This document shows positions 20,990 to 33,141 of a stretch of DNA of 64,000 nt, piece by piece. The stretch comes from Aristolochia californica. Taxonomy: Eukaryota > Streptophyta > Magnoliopsida > Piperales > Aristolochiaceae. The stretch is taken from assembly GCA_029961685.1 (NCBI GenBank), contig JARWKL010000014.1, positions 25,765,137 through 25,829,136 on the forward strand, read 5' to 3'. Under the pieces are notes generated by a model. That model ran no database searches, was not told where the DNA came from, and saw only the letters and a program-made list of their open reading frames with translations. The position numbers were made by a program, and so were the translations under genes. How positions within the stretch are numbered: position 1 is the stretch's first letter; each line of letters opens with the position of its first letter.

Positions 20990-22605
20990 AATGAACTTCA
21001 GCCGTATTACTCAGTTCATCTTCTGATGTCGATAGTGGAGTGCCAGACTTCAAGTCATCTCGATGTTTAGGGGGTTTTAGTCAACAAAACGGAAATTTGA
21101 AGTTCATCTTCATCTCCAACATGAACTTCATGTCAGTCATGTACATGAAGATCATCTTCGGACTTGGTGTTAGTGTTGACGACTTCATGTGCATTGGAAA
21201 ACAGTTTCCAGTGTTAGTGCCCCAACATGAGAAAAATATAAAAAACAAGAAAATCCCTAAACCCTTATAGGACACTTAATTACAATATAATCCTTAAACC
21301 CTAAAACAACTATTATTACTACATGAATAAGTTATTTAATGTATAATTAAATATATTAATATATTTATTAATTGAATTAGATATTTTATTGTGCATTAAT
21401 ATGGTAATTACATGAGCCAATGAAATATGCACATGATTAATTACAAATAATAAATAAATAACTTTATAAATAACAAAAACGAAAGTAATACGTTGAGTTA
21501 TTAATTTATTAATAACATATGATATACTTTAACCTAAAAATGAATGATTTAAGAGAAAAAATTGATCTAATCATAACTTTAACACACTATATATTTTTTC
21601 ATAATATATTTTATGTATTATTAATTAATAATATATTATCACAAAATTTAAAACCATTGGTTTAATTAATCATAGCAATCGGATAATTATACCAAAATAA
21701 TTTATCAAATATTTATTTTAAAAATATTTTATTTATGACTAATAAATCACTATTTTAATATAGTAATTATAAAATAAATATATTAAATAAATAAAATAAT
21801 TATTTTATAAATAATAATAATAATTTTTATAAATAAAATTTATAAATTAATGATTTTTATGACGATAGTTTAATTTTTCCTAACTTAGAAAAAATTAAAC
21901 CATCGTCGTCTTCCTCAGCGGCAAGCCAGCGGGCAACGGTGACGGCGACGACGATGGCCTAGTGGCAACGACGACGGTGGCGGGCAACGCTGACAGAGGC
22001 GGCACTCCGACGGTACACAGAGAGGGAGAAGAGAGGGGGAGCGAGAAGCTCTACAACAGATGCTCGACCTCCCGTGCTCTACGACGGAGGTCAAGAGGGA
22101 GAGGAGAGGGAGGATGGCCAACGGGGGAGGGAGAAGAGAGGAATGCCGAGAGAGAAGAGAAGCCGTCGCTGAGGGAGGAAGGCCTCCCTCCCTCTCCTCC
22201 CTTTCGACCTCCATCGCAGAGCCTCTCGATCTGCCTTACTCTACAACGGAGGTCGAGAGGGAGAGACCGTAGATAGGGAGACCGGAGAGGGACGGTGGAG
22301 ACGAGAGAGGGAGCAGAGAGCTCGGGGTTTAGGGAGACGACAGAGGGGCTGTGGGAACGAAATGAGCAGAAATGAGCGAGACGATGTGCGCCAGAGAGAG
22401 TCCCTCGTGTGACTCATGTACATGATTCTCAAAATTGGGCAGAAAACACTTTCTGCCGTTTACTCTTGGAACATGATCTCTTGAGTCATGGATGATCATG
22501 TACATGACATAAAGTTTGGCGCTCCCTAACGACCTCAGGACATGAACTGAGTAGTGCGCATGAAGATCATGTCCTGAGTCAAGTTGACTAACCCCCCCTC
22601 AACCC
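20990..22605. mobile_element. DNA-transposon-like element B (relative of element A)
   Basis: The left arm (20990-21680) matches the reverse complement of the right arm of element A. The right end, read on the minus strand, starts GGGGGGTTAGTCAACTTGAC and continues GATCTTCATGCGCACTACTC, which aligns with the left end of A. Subterminal DNA is rich in short palindromes such as CATGTACATG and TGAACTTCA. An AT-rich centre (21280-21880) is followed by a GC-rich, purine-rich segment (21900-22400) next to the right end. No transposase is seen. Boundaries are approximate. Confidence 0.6.
21900..22400. other. GC- and purine-rich segment inside element B
   Basis: The base composition differs sharply from the AT-rich surroundings, and long frames exist on both strands (21915-22214 minus, 21962-22276 plus) without family motifs. 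The string CGACGGAGGTC recurs within it. It may be captured host DNA or simple repetitive sequence; I do not call a gene. Confidence 0.4.
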
Positions 22606-24880
22606 AAATCTGGATTTTTACAGAACAAGTACAAAATGGAGCCAGAGAGGGAGATGGCCCTATGAGAACACGAGACAACAGTCAAAGTGAATGTAGCGAG
22701 CAATAATAAATCTCAAAAAACAAAATAGCAATTTACATGCCTTGGGTTCTCAAAGAACAAACTAGTTCTTAGAATTATCTTTTATATTGTGAATGAGAAG
22801 CAATTACAGGCATAACTCTGATTCGTGGGGTCATGGGCAAAATACTGGTGGCTAATTTTTTTTTCATGGATATAAAATCTTTATCTTTTGTTCCCCACCT
22901 TTCTTGAATATTTTGGTCACATAAAAATTTACCACAATATATGGAACTAAATACCACTTCATTTTATTTTTCTTCAACTTCTCCCCCTTAAGTTGGGGAC
23001 AAAGCTCTATACGCCAGTCAAAATGGTCATAGTCTGGAACACACTCCTCTCAATTTTAAAGATGAAAAATTACCCAACTTTAGGGCACTACAAAGAGATT
23101 ACTCACTTTTCAAGGGTAGCTTAAACACATATCACCTCGTGGGTGAAGAATAAAAAGGTTTGACTCAAGCTAGATGTTTGACACATTACTATACTTTTAG
23201 GTAGTGGGTTTAGGCATTGCTAAGAAGTGATGAAAACACAATATATAAATGAAAGAAATACTAGAGAAAAACAATCTTAACTAGAAGGAGGCAACTATGC
23301 AATACTTATACTTCCAAACGAATCTAGAATGTAACCATGTTTTATATAAAAACACTAGGGCAAACTATAATGATAGAACTGAAATAACTTAAATTTTTTT
23401 GACCAAGTATGACTTTTGGGGGGTAACCACTATTTTTCGGAGTTGATAATGCGAAAGATATACAACCAAATAAAAAAAAATAGAAAACTTGAAAACAACA
23501 TTGAAGAATGAACTTGCATACCTTGAACGAGTATATCATAGAGAGATTAAATTTGAAAAAAAACACTCTCTAATTAGAAGAGAAATTTGGATAAAAAACT
23601 AAGATTCGAGGAGAAATGTAAACTCAATTCATGTCAATGCATTGAGAGATAATAGGTGAGATAAAGGGAAAATGAGAGATATTTGGTAGAACTAGTCTTT
23701 GATACTTCTGATACTCGTATCTCTCAAAATATAGCTCAAAATCACAAACAATTTGTTTCTCAAGAAACCAAACTTGGAGATCATTAATATGATACCTAAT
23801 TTGACATAAAAAAATTTGTTCTTGAATTTATTATGACCACTTGATTGGATTCATTATGTAGCAGAACTCTTATCGACTTCAATGAGAATATCTTCTTCCA
23901 TATAGATCAAGTTGACATGAAAAGTTGATCCTTTTGAAACTAGCCTTTGATGCCTTTCATTAAAGTACAATATTTCTTTATGGAATATACTTCTTTTGAG
24001 AGAAAAAATCTGATATATTTCAGACTCTACAATCTGGCCGAACTGAGTACTCTTTCTTCTCTAGCCAAAATGATCATTGACCCTTTCGAATTTGATCTCT
24101 CCCTCTAGAAGACTCAGATTGAGATTTGGTTTAATAGGTTAGAAAGTAGACTTAAAGATCTTTCTTTGACATATAACTCTATATATAAAGTCTCATTCTT
24201 GATGACATAAAACACCTAAAAAATTAAAGTTTTCAACTGCTGCTCGAACCTTTCTTGTTGTCTGACTTCCACTACTTCAAGTATTGATTTATCTTATAAA
24301 AAAACTTAGATTGCCAAAATTATATTTTTGTCGGAAAGTAGACTCAAATATTATTCCGAAAATATATAATTTGCAATATGAAAGTTCAATATGGGTGAGC
24401 AAACGCCAAGGAAACAATGGATACTAGGATAGAAAAGAAGGAAAAAGGAAGAATACGAACCTAAACTAAGAGATGATAAATCAGAAAAGAATCACATAAT
24501 CTGTGGGTTGACCAAGTCAACTCATAGAACTCACTATGATACCATGTTGAATTTCTATAAAAGATAAATACTTCATTGACTTGTTTTAATTTGAGTACAA
24601 TGAACTTCTATTTATATTAAAAGAAACAAGTATCCTAATACAATTAAATCACCCTTGTCCTAGTTACACCAAAGGTCTAACACTTAGAGATAAGTCTTAG
24701 AATAATTAAATAGCTAAACATAAATAGAAGACTAACATAACTAAAATACCCTTAACTGAGACTCTTCTATGAGACCTCCTCTTGTGAGACTCCTATAAGA
24801 CTCTACCAAATTAATTTTGGCTCTGTAAGACTTCTTGTTGTGAGAGTCATGTAAGACTCTTCCGTACCTAGTCTTCAACA
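22606..24880 (-). mobile_element. LTR retrotransposon relic without coding capacity (minus strand)
   Basis: A 336-base LTR lies at 24545-24880 on the minus strand (TGTTGAAGAC ... AATTCAACA). It is followed on that strand by a primer-binding sequence TGGTATCATAG at about 24534-24544. At the far side, 22979-22999 contains a polypurine tract on the minus strand (CTTAAGGGGGAGAAG), as expected before a 3' LTR. DNA beyond it does not match the LTR well. No gag or pol was recognised between them, so this is a non-autonomous or decayed element. Confidence 0.6.
24545..24880 (-). repeat. LTR (family also seen as a solo LTR at 58310)
   Basis: The LTR is 336 bases with TG/CA ends on the minus strand. 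It shares repeated GAGTCTCA/AGTCTTA strings and the tail AACAAGTCAATGAA with the solo LTR at 58310-58646 and with a degraded copy near 36960-37190. Confidence 0.8.
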
Positions 24881-25680
24881 TTCTTTGGTGTCAAAACTAG
24901 TTACATGGAATTTGTTGTGAAATCTTTAGTATTTCTCCACTTGACATCTATTTAATTTTATCACTTTAGAGCAATACTTATAGACCCACTACCTCGTAAG
25001 AATAGTGGGTGTTCCCAACATGTAGCTTGAGTTAATCTTTTTTAATTTTTTCACCCAAGTGGTGATTTTTTTTTATCTACCCTTCTAATAGTGAGTAGTC
25101 TATTTTTTCCCCTAAAATTGAGCTTGTCCACCTTTTAATTTGAGGAGAGGCTTTTGTTTCTTCAAATTTAGACAGTTTTGATTGGTGTATATAGTCTTAT
25201 CATTTAGCTAGGAGTGATGTTTTATTCCCTCATATTTTTTTTGTGAAAGTTGAGTTTCTTGAAAAGAAGAAAAGAGTGGTTGCCAACTTGAGGGCAAGAA
25301 AAAGGAGAAGTACACATAGAAGGGATACTGAGTCTATAATAAAGAATTTCATGAGTTATGGTAAAGAAAAGTCAGGGGATAATAGAAGATGAAGACTTTT
25401 TGCATCTTTGAAAAATTGCAACCAGATGATTGAGGAAGGAAGGTTTAATATTTAAGACCAAACATTTTTTCTTTGCAAGTTGGAAGTAGTAACTTTAGCT
25501 TGAGGGGGAGTTTTGAAGAAGCAAATATGGAGTCTTATGTGACTCTCATGGTAAAGGAGTCTCATATTAAAGAATTAATATTGTAGACTCTTACATGAGT
25601 CTCATATATGGAAGTCTCACATTAGAGGTCTTTTAGTTCTATTAGTTCTCTATTTGTGTAATAGTTGTTTACTTATATTT
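24881..25680 (+). mobile_element. Second relic of the same LTR family, plus strand, head-to-head with the previous one
   Basis: Plus-strand sequence 24990-25230 (GACCCACTACCT, GTAGCTTGAGT, ACCCAAGTGGTGAT) is the inverted counterpart of 22980-23230. A polypurine tract (GCTTGAGGGGGAG, about 25499-25511) is followed by LTR-like DNA from 25513 (TTTGAAGAAGCAAATATGG with several GAGTCTCAT strings). That LTR stops at 25680, where another LTR element begins. Possible continuation of this LTR lies near 35790-35930. Confidence 0.5.
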
Positions 25681-26464
25681 TGTTGGAATATATGACGTAA
25701 TTCGGGTGGCACTGATGTAATTGGTTTAAATTTCATGTCTCTTCTTCACTTGGGTGAAGGGTATACTTGTAATATTGGTAGTTTTGATATCTATAAATAT
25801 ACCTTTTGGGGGGATTTTATGGAGTCCTGAAAATTTAGGACTCGTAGTTATGAGCTATTAGGATTCTATTTATTTTTTATCCTACTTTTACTCATTTTTC
25901 TTCTACTTTGGTATCTTGATTATCATAGTCTCTTTGTTGTTCCTTCAAGACTATGTTGTTGTTGTCGTTGCTGCTTGTTTCTTTGCTTCCACAATCTATT
26001 ACTCAGATAAATAGTTCATATTGTTTTGTCGAGGAATGCCTTACCCTCTGTTTATCATCTGAATTGTCTTACCTTCCTTCTTACTCCATTAATCTACATC
26101 TATTATTTTTTTCTCATTATAATTTGTTGCCATGGTACCTCTGGTCGTCGTTTAATCATATTGCCTTGCTCCGTGGTGTGACCTTCTTGTTAATCTGTTG
26201 CTACCTTCTGGCTCATCTTCCTCTGCAATATGATCATTGGTTCTCTGTTATCATCGTCTACTAAAGCTCTATTATCTTCGGTAAGGGTGGCTTTGAACCA
26301 AGCCGGCTCGCGAGCAGCTCGAGCTCGGCTCGATTCTGGCTCAGTTCAATTCGGTATACCCGAATCTCAAGCCGAGTTCAAGATCCGGGATCAACTTGTT
26401 TAAATTAACGAGCCGAGCTCGACCGAATCAAGGTTTGGCTCGTGACCCGGCTTGTTAATTTAAT

Positions 26465-26790
26465 GAGGGGTGCAGGATTCGGGACTGGGGAGCGGGACCA
26501 GAGCGTCGACCAGAGCGGGAGCGGAAAAATTCTTCCTCCCCTCATCAGTTCAATTCTGTCGTTGTCGACAAATGCCTAGCCGGCAGCTTCCGTCGCTGCC
26601 GCCTCCGTCGCAGCCGTTATCTCCTACGATCGTCGGCGCCGCTAGAAGCTTTTCCCTCGTCTCGGCGGAAAACCAGAACCAGCGGGGGAGAAGCGCGAAG
26701 TCCCACCCCCCTTCCCCCCTCCTGTCGCGTGTGAAGATGATTTCACACGTGCGACTTTCGCACATGCGAGATCATAAAGTGAAAAAAAAA
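26465..26790 (+). other. GC-rich open frame inside the hAT element
   Basis: A plus-strand frame covering 26470-26892 encodes a Pro/Ser-rich product (RQLPSLPPPSQPLSPTIVG) and contrasts with the AT-rich DNA around it. I recognise no family. It may be captured host sequence or merely GC-rich subterminal DNA. No start context or splice sites support a gene. Confidence 0.25.
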
Positions 26791-27431
26791 TATTTCTTAA
26801 ACTCTCCTTCCTCATTGCTCTTGAAAAAATTGAAAATACATTTTAGTAGAAATAAGTTTCTAGGGACTATTAGTGTCTCATGTTTTTTGTAAACATTTTT
26901 CTAATTAAAAATTCTTATTAAAAAATTTATATAATTTTCTAAGTAAGATTTTCCTGCCAAGATGGGCAAGAAAACCGTATAGAAATTTTTTGAATAAGTA
27001 TTTGATAGTTGATGCTGTAATACTTTTAGCATGAGGCAATTTTCATAGTAATTTTGTGTTTGACATTTTATTTGATTAAAAATTTATCGATAAGTATAGT
27101 AATATATTAGATTGATTATTAATTTTTATTTATTTCCCTGAAAGAGGCAATAAGAGGTCCATTTAACTTTCTTAAGAAAATTTTAAAATATTTCTTTTAA
27201 TTTTCTAATAAATCACTAATAGTAATAGGATTTTATTTAAAGGTTTTTTTAAAAAAAATATGTATCATAGGAATTTTCAACTAGGGGCACTAAGGAGGCC
27301 ATAGTAAATCTATGGCCAGATTCAAAAATTATAAAATAAGTTAAACAACATTTGGAGTAAAAAAGATTAATATTGGTGCGTTCTAATCCATTATTGAAAT
27401 TCAATCCTGAACCTCCTCTATCATTCTTTTT

Positions 27432-27918
27432 TTTAAAATGTATGCATAATTTTATATATAATTTATTTGGCATATCTTTTATATAGAGTATTAAATGTAG
27501 GTTAAGCTCAAACTCAGCTAGAGCTCTAGCTCGAACTCGGTTAAAATTATTAGGCTCGAGTTCGATTACAATTTTAGGTTCGAGGCTAGAGTCAGCCGAG
27601 CTCATGTTTAAAATATTTAAATCAATCTAGGCTTGAACAAGGTTCGGACTCAACTGGATTCGATGTCACCCTTATGCCCAATTTTAAGTAGAGGCCATTC
27701 CCAATTTTATGTAAACTGTATGCATAATTTTATATACAATTTATTTGACATATGTTTTTTGAAAAAATTTAAATGAATGTTGAAGCTCAAGCTTGGCTCG
27801 AACTCGGTTAAAATTATTAGGCTCGAGACGAGGCTCGGCTCAAGCTCGAGTTCGAAATATTTAAATCAAGCTCGGCTCGAACATAGGCAGGTTCGGGTTC
27901 GGCTCGGTGCCACCCCTA
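27432..27918 (+). repeat. Tandemly duplicated right terminus of the hAT element
   Basis: Unit 1 (about 27432-27675) and unit 2 (about 27705-27918) share TATGCATAATTTTATATA and AATTTATTTG. They also share AAGCTCAA, the string CTCGAACTCGGTTAAAATTA, TTAGGCTCGAG, AATATTTAAATCAA and a terminal CACCC block. Unit 2 ends at the active target duplication, so unit 1 looks like an internalised older end. Confidence 0.75.
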
Positions 27919-28240
27919 ATCTTCGGTTTTCTGTTGCATCCCGAGTCTTTAGACGTTAACAACAGAAGGTTCTGTTACACTCTGTGGTATCAAATCAAGA
28001 CCTAACTCTAGCGAGGCCTCTATCTTTTGTGGCCGGATTACAATATTCAGTAAGACGTATCTACTGAAAAATCAGCTCATCTTGATCAAATTGTTGTTGT
28101 TTTCCGTATTTGTTGCCATCCATCTTCATTGGCACCACTGCCATATAATAGTTTTTTGGAAAGTTTACCTTCGTTGGCACTGCTGTCATCCGAGACGTTG
28201 ATGGAAGAAATTCAACCGAGATTGAACCGTTGTTTGTTTC

Positions 28241-28899
28241 TGTTGTTTTTAGTAGGTGGGTCCAGCCCATGAGTGGGCCCCACCACTACTCTCTTTCATG
28301 TGAAAGAGATAAATTAAAGGAAAGTGAAAAAAAACTAAGAGAAGAGGGGTGTTGGCCGTGAGCGAGAAACAGACCCGTGAGCGAGAGAAACAGAAAGGGT
28401 GCTGGCCGTGAGCAAGAGAAACAGAACGCAAAGACGTTCTCCCGAGAGAAAAAAGGGGGTTCGACCGAGAGGAGAAAGAGAAGAGAAAGAAGAAGAGAGG
28501 AGAAAAGAAAGGAAGGAAAGAAAGAAGGTTTTCAAAGCTTCTCCAAAGTTGTCTTTTTTCTACATCCTTATTTTGGGGAAATCCCTATATCTGGTGATCT
28601 CTAACATTTGTTTATTTGGTTATCTCTCAATTATTGTGAATGAGTTTGAATTAGAAACTTGTTCTCTCGTGATTTTGTAAACCTCAAGTTTGGGCAAACT
28701 TGAGAGAAATTGATATTGTAATCCCATATTTAATAGTGGACGATTATTCGGATTTGCCCGGTGGTTTTTCCCTTCACACTGAAGGGTTTTTCCACGTAAA
28801 TCTTGTGTTGTGGTTGTATGATTGAGCTTGGTTGTTTGAGCTTCCATAATGAGCATTTGGTTGTTTGATTGAGTTTGCTTATTTGTGCTTCCCATAACA
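28241..28899 (+). repeat. 5' LTR of the 28-34 kb copia element
   Basis: This 659-base LTR begins TGTTGTTTTTAGT and ends TTCCCATAACA. It contains a purine-rich block (28430-28530) and TTTGGGCAAACTTGAGAG. It matches 33130-33786 with scattered substitutions. Confidence 0.92.
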
Positions 28900-28943
28900 A
28901 GTGGTATTAGAGCATTTGGTTGTTTGGGGTGTTTTTTTTTCCA

Positions 28944-31900
28944 ATGGAGAGTTCAAATGCAGCTGATAGAATGGTTGGTTTGAATGGAGAAAATTGGATA
29001 ATATGGAAAACAAAGATAGAAGACTATTTGTATTGCAAAGACTTGTATGCACCCATTTAAGGGGGAAAACCTGAAAATATTTCAGATGAAGAATGGAAGA
29101 AACTTGATAGAAAAGCAGTTGGACATATCCGATCAGCCAAATCATTATGGAAAAAATTAGAGGATTTATATGAGAGAAAGATAGCTGGAAATAAAGCTTT
29201 CCTCATAAGGAAGCTTGTGAATTTGAAGTACAATGACAATGGTTCCATTGCACAACATCTCAATAAGATAAAGAGTATTGTAAATCAATTGTCAGCCATG
29301 AAGATGGTTCTTGATGATGAGCTCCAAGCCTTTCTATTATTGAGTTCTCTACCAGATAGTTGGGAAACCTTAGTGGTGTCTTTGAGCAACTCCTCTCCAG
29401 ATGGAATTGTGAGTATGAGTCTTGTCACTAGCAGCTTGTTGAATGAAAAGACAAGAAGAAAATCACTAGGTTCTTCCCACTCTCAAGCATTGGTGTTAGA
29501 AAAGAGAGGTAGAAGCAAAAGTAGAAAACCTCAATAGAGAGGAAAATCTAGAGGAAAGTCAAAGTCAAGAAGGGATCTTGAGTGCTACTATTGCCATAAG
29601 AAGGGACATATCAAAAGTGAGTGTCGGTTTCTCAAGAAAGCACAAAAGGAAGGAAAATATAGTGCCAAAGAAAAAGAGAATGAAAAAGATGAAAACACAA
29701 TAGTGTTGGATAATGAAGTTGCTATTATGACTTGTGATGTAGATTCTCTTTTAGCAAGTGATTTTGAAACAAGTTGGATTGTTGATAGTGGTGCTTCCTT
29801 CCATGCTACTCCTCATGCAGAGTATTTTTCTATGTTTCAATCAGATGATTATGGAACAGTGAAAATGGGAAACACAAGTTTTTCGAAAGTTAAAGGAAAT
29901 GGGGACATAGTCATCAAAACTAACCTCGGGTGCAAGATGATTCTTCGAGCTGTAAGGTATGTCCCAGATCTTCGCTTTAACATAATCTCTGCAGGCATAT
30001 TAGATGAAGAGGGATTTGAGAGTCGTTTTGTTAATGGCAAGTGGAAGCTTTGTAAGGGATCACTTATACTAGCAAAAGGAATCAAGTCATGTACTCTTTA
30101 CAAAACTGAAGTAGAAGTCATTAATGAAGGCTTGACTGCAGCCCTAGAAGCAAGCTCATCAAATTTATGACATAAGAGACTTGGACATATGAGTGAGAAA
30201 GGGTTAGATACTCTAGCAAAGAAGGACCTTTTACCTAAAGGTATGAAAATTTCTCCTTGTGATGATTGTTTGTTTGGTAAACAACATAGACTTACCTTTG
30301 CTAGAAATACTCACAAGAAAGACACAAAGATTCTTGATCTTGTTTATTTTGATATATGCTCTATGGATGTTAAGTCTCTTGGTGGTGCAGAGTATTTCGT
30401 TACTTTTATAGATGATGCTTTCAGGAAGGTTTGGGTCTACACTATGAAATTCAAATGGGAAGTTTTTGATATATTTCAAAGGTTTCATGTCATGGTTGAA
30501 AGGGAGACAGTTAAACAACTTAAATGCTTACGTAGTGATAATGGAGGTGAATATACTTCTAGAGCATTTAAAGACTATTGTTCAAAACTTGGAATTAGGC
30601 ATGAATTGACAGTTCCAATGACCCCTCAACACAATGGTGTAACTGCAAGGATGAATCGCACCATTGTGGAAAGAGTAAGGTGTATGCTTTCTACAACTAA
30701 ATTACCTAAATCCTATTGGGGGGAAGTTGTGAAGACTGCAGTTTATTTGATAAATTTGTCACCTTCATACCCTTTGGTAGAGGATATTCCTCAGAGAGTA
30801 TGGAAAGGAAAAAACATTTCTTATTCCCATTTGTATGTATTTGGTTGTAAAGTTTTTATGCATATACCTAAAGAAAACAGGTCAAAGCTTGATGTGAAAT
30901 CTATTCCATGTGTATTTTTTGGATATGGAGATGATGAGTTCGGATACAGATTATGGGATCCTAAGAACAGGAAGTTGCATAGAAGTAGAGATGTGGTCTT
31001 TCATGAAGACAAAACCATTGAAGACATTGAAAAAGTTAAAAAAAAGTCAAAGTACTCCAGATATTACCTCATTCTTGCCTCTTGTGTCTCCTCCTACACC
31101 AGTTATTGAAGAAAGTATAGAATCTCATGAAGAGGATGATGTTATCCATGAAGATGTGACTCCTAATGATGCTGAATTGGGGAAGCAACTAAATGAACCG
31201 TCTCAAGAAGTTGAAGAAGAAGAAACTCCTATTGAACAACCGGTGGCTGAACTTGAATTGAGAAGATCTCAAAGAGGTAGAATTCCTTCTCAGAAATATC
31301 CTTCTAATGAGTTTATTACTCTTACTGATGCAGGTGAACCTGAAAATTTTCAAGAAGCTCTAAAAGATAAGAACAAGAATATGTGGTTGAAAGCTATGGA
31401 AGAGGAGATAAACTCTTTGCATAAGAACCACATTTTTGAGTTGGTGACATTGCCGAAGGGTAAGAAGACCTTGAAAAACAAATGGGTTTACAAACTGAAA
31501 CAAGAAAGGAATAATCAAGTCAAGTACAAAGCAAGATTTGTTGTAAAAGGTTTTAGCCAAAAGAAAGGAGTTGATTTTGAAGAAATCTTTTCACCAGTAG
31601 TGAAGATGCCATCAATTAGACTGATTCTTAGTCTAGCTGCTAGCCTAGACTTATAGATTCAACAAATAGATGTCAAAACAACATTTCTCCATGGTGACTT
31701 AGAAAAGGAGATATATATGGAACAACTAGAAGGATTCAAAGAAAAAGGGAAAGAACATATGGTTTGTAAGTTGAAAAAGAGTCTCTATGGGTTGAAACAA
31801 GCCCCAAGACAATGGTATAAAAAGTTTGACTCTTTTATGATGGGTCAAACCTACAAGAGGATATCTATAGATCATTGTGTTTACTGTAAAAAGTTCCCAA

Positions 31901-33141
31901 ATGGTTGTTTTATAATTATTTTATTGTATGTTGATGACACACTAATTGTTGGGCAAGATATGAATTTGATTGACAGGTTGAAAAAGAGTCTCTATGGGTT
32001 GAAACAAGCCCCAAGACAATGGTATAAAAAGTTTGACTCTTTTATGATGGGTCAAACCTACAAGAGGATATCTATAGATCATTGTGTTTACTGTAAAAAG
32101 TTCCCAAATGGTTGTTTTATAATTATTTTATTGTATGTTGATGACATGCTAATTGTTGGGCAAGATATGAATTTGATTGACAGGTTGAAAAAGGATCTCA
32201 GCAAGTCCTTTGATATGAAGGACTTAGGTGCAGCCAAACAAATTTTGGGCATGAGAATTTCTCATTATAGAAAGAAGAAGAAAATTTGGTTGTTACAACA
32301 AAAGTACATTGAGAAGATTCTTGAGAGGTTCAACATGAAAGATGCAAAACCGGTAAGTACACCACTTGCAAATCATTTCAAATTAAACTCCCAACAGTGT
32401 ACTACAATTGAGAAGGAAAAGGAAGTCATGGAGAAGATTCCCTACTCTTCAGCAGTAGGAAGTTTAATGTATGCTATGGTATGTACTAGAATAGACATTG
32501 CTTTTGCAGTTGGTGTTGTGAGTAGATTTCTTGCAAATCCAGGGAAAGAACATTGGGTTGTTGTTAAGTGGATTCTCAGGTACCTCAAAGGGTCTAGCAA
32601 ATTGTGTTTGTGTTTTGGTGGTTCAAAACCTATATTAGAAGGTTTTATAGATGCAGATTGGGCAAGTGACATAGATGGGAGAAAGTCTACGTCAAGTTAC
32701 TTGTTTACTTTTGTAAGGGGAGCCATCTCTTGGCAATCTAAACTTCAAAAATGCATTGCTCTCTCTACAACAAAGGCTGAATACATTGCAGCAACTGAAG
32801 CTAGTAAAGAAATGTTGTGGTTGAAGAGGTTGATGGGTGAGATAGGCTTCAAACAAAAGAGGTATGCAATTCATTGTGATAGTCAAAGTGCTTTGGACTT
32901 GAGTAAGAATGCTACTTTTCATAGAAGGACAAAACATATTGATTTGAGGTATCACTGGATTAGAAATGTGTTGGAAAATGATACGTTATCTCTTGTGAAG
33001 ATCCACACTGATAAAAACCCATCAGATATGATGACAAAAGTGGTGACCAAGGAAAAACATGAGTTGTACACTAGTCTAATCGGTATGGAAGATTGTGGTG
33101 AGCCCTCCTCATGGTCTGGAGGGGGAGATTGTTGTTTTTAG
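28944..33141 (+). pseudogene. Copia gag-pol with stops, one frameshift and a duplicated reverse-transcriptase core
   Basis: Gag starts at ATG 28944 (ENWIIWKTKIEDYLYCKD). Stops lie at 29058, 29535, 30168 (a Trp codon changed to TGA) and 31654. A frameshift sits near 31040 in an A-run, and about a dozen gag codons seem deleted near 29130. Domains in order: CCHC knuckle (CYYCHKKGHIKSEC), protease (WIVDSGASFHAT), integrase (LGHMSEKGL, RSDNGGEYTS), reverse transcriptase, and RNase H (IDADWASD, HCDSQSALDLSKN). Codons for LKKSLYGLKQAP to QDMNLIDR occur twice in tandem (31771-31977 and 31978-32184), giving YVDDT and YVDDM. The final stop lies just inside the 3' LTR. Confidence 0.92.
31771..32184 (+). 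repeat. In-frame 207 bp tandem duplication in reverse transcriptase
   Basis: Two copies of 69 codons lie head to tail with a period of exactly 207 bases. I see two base differences, both at the codons after YVDD (ACACAC against ACATGC). The following sequence begins TTGAAAAAGGAT, close to the copy start TTGAAAAAGAGT, which offers a microhomology for the duplication. Confidence 0.95.

Larger units (their letters stand above)
26282..27918. mobile_element. Non-autonomous hAT transposon with perfect 8 bp target duplication
   Basis: The element is 1,637 bases. Its ends are TAAGGGTGGC at the left and, on the minus strand, TAGGGGTGGC at the right, a typical hAT terminal pattern. It is flanked on both sides by ATCTTCGG (26274-26281 and 27919-27926), the 8-base duplication expected of hAT. 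Subterminal DNA contains many GGCTCG/CGAGCC strings. There is no transposase. A second, older right terminus (TGTCACCCTTA near 27664-27674) lies inside the element. Confidence 0.88.

Noticed and set aside
21915..22432. Frames on both strands in the GC-rich part of element B
   Set aside because: Low-complexity Arg/Ser/Pro-rich products on both strands, no family motif, no splice or start support.
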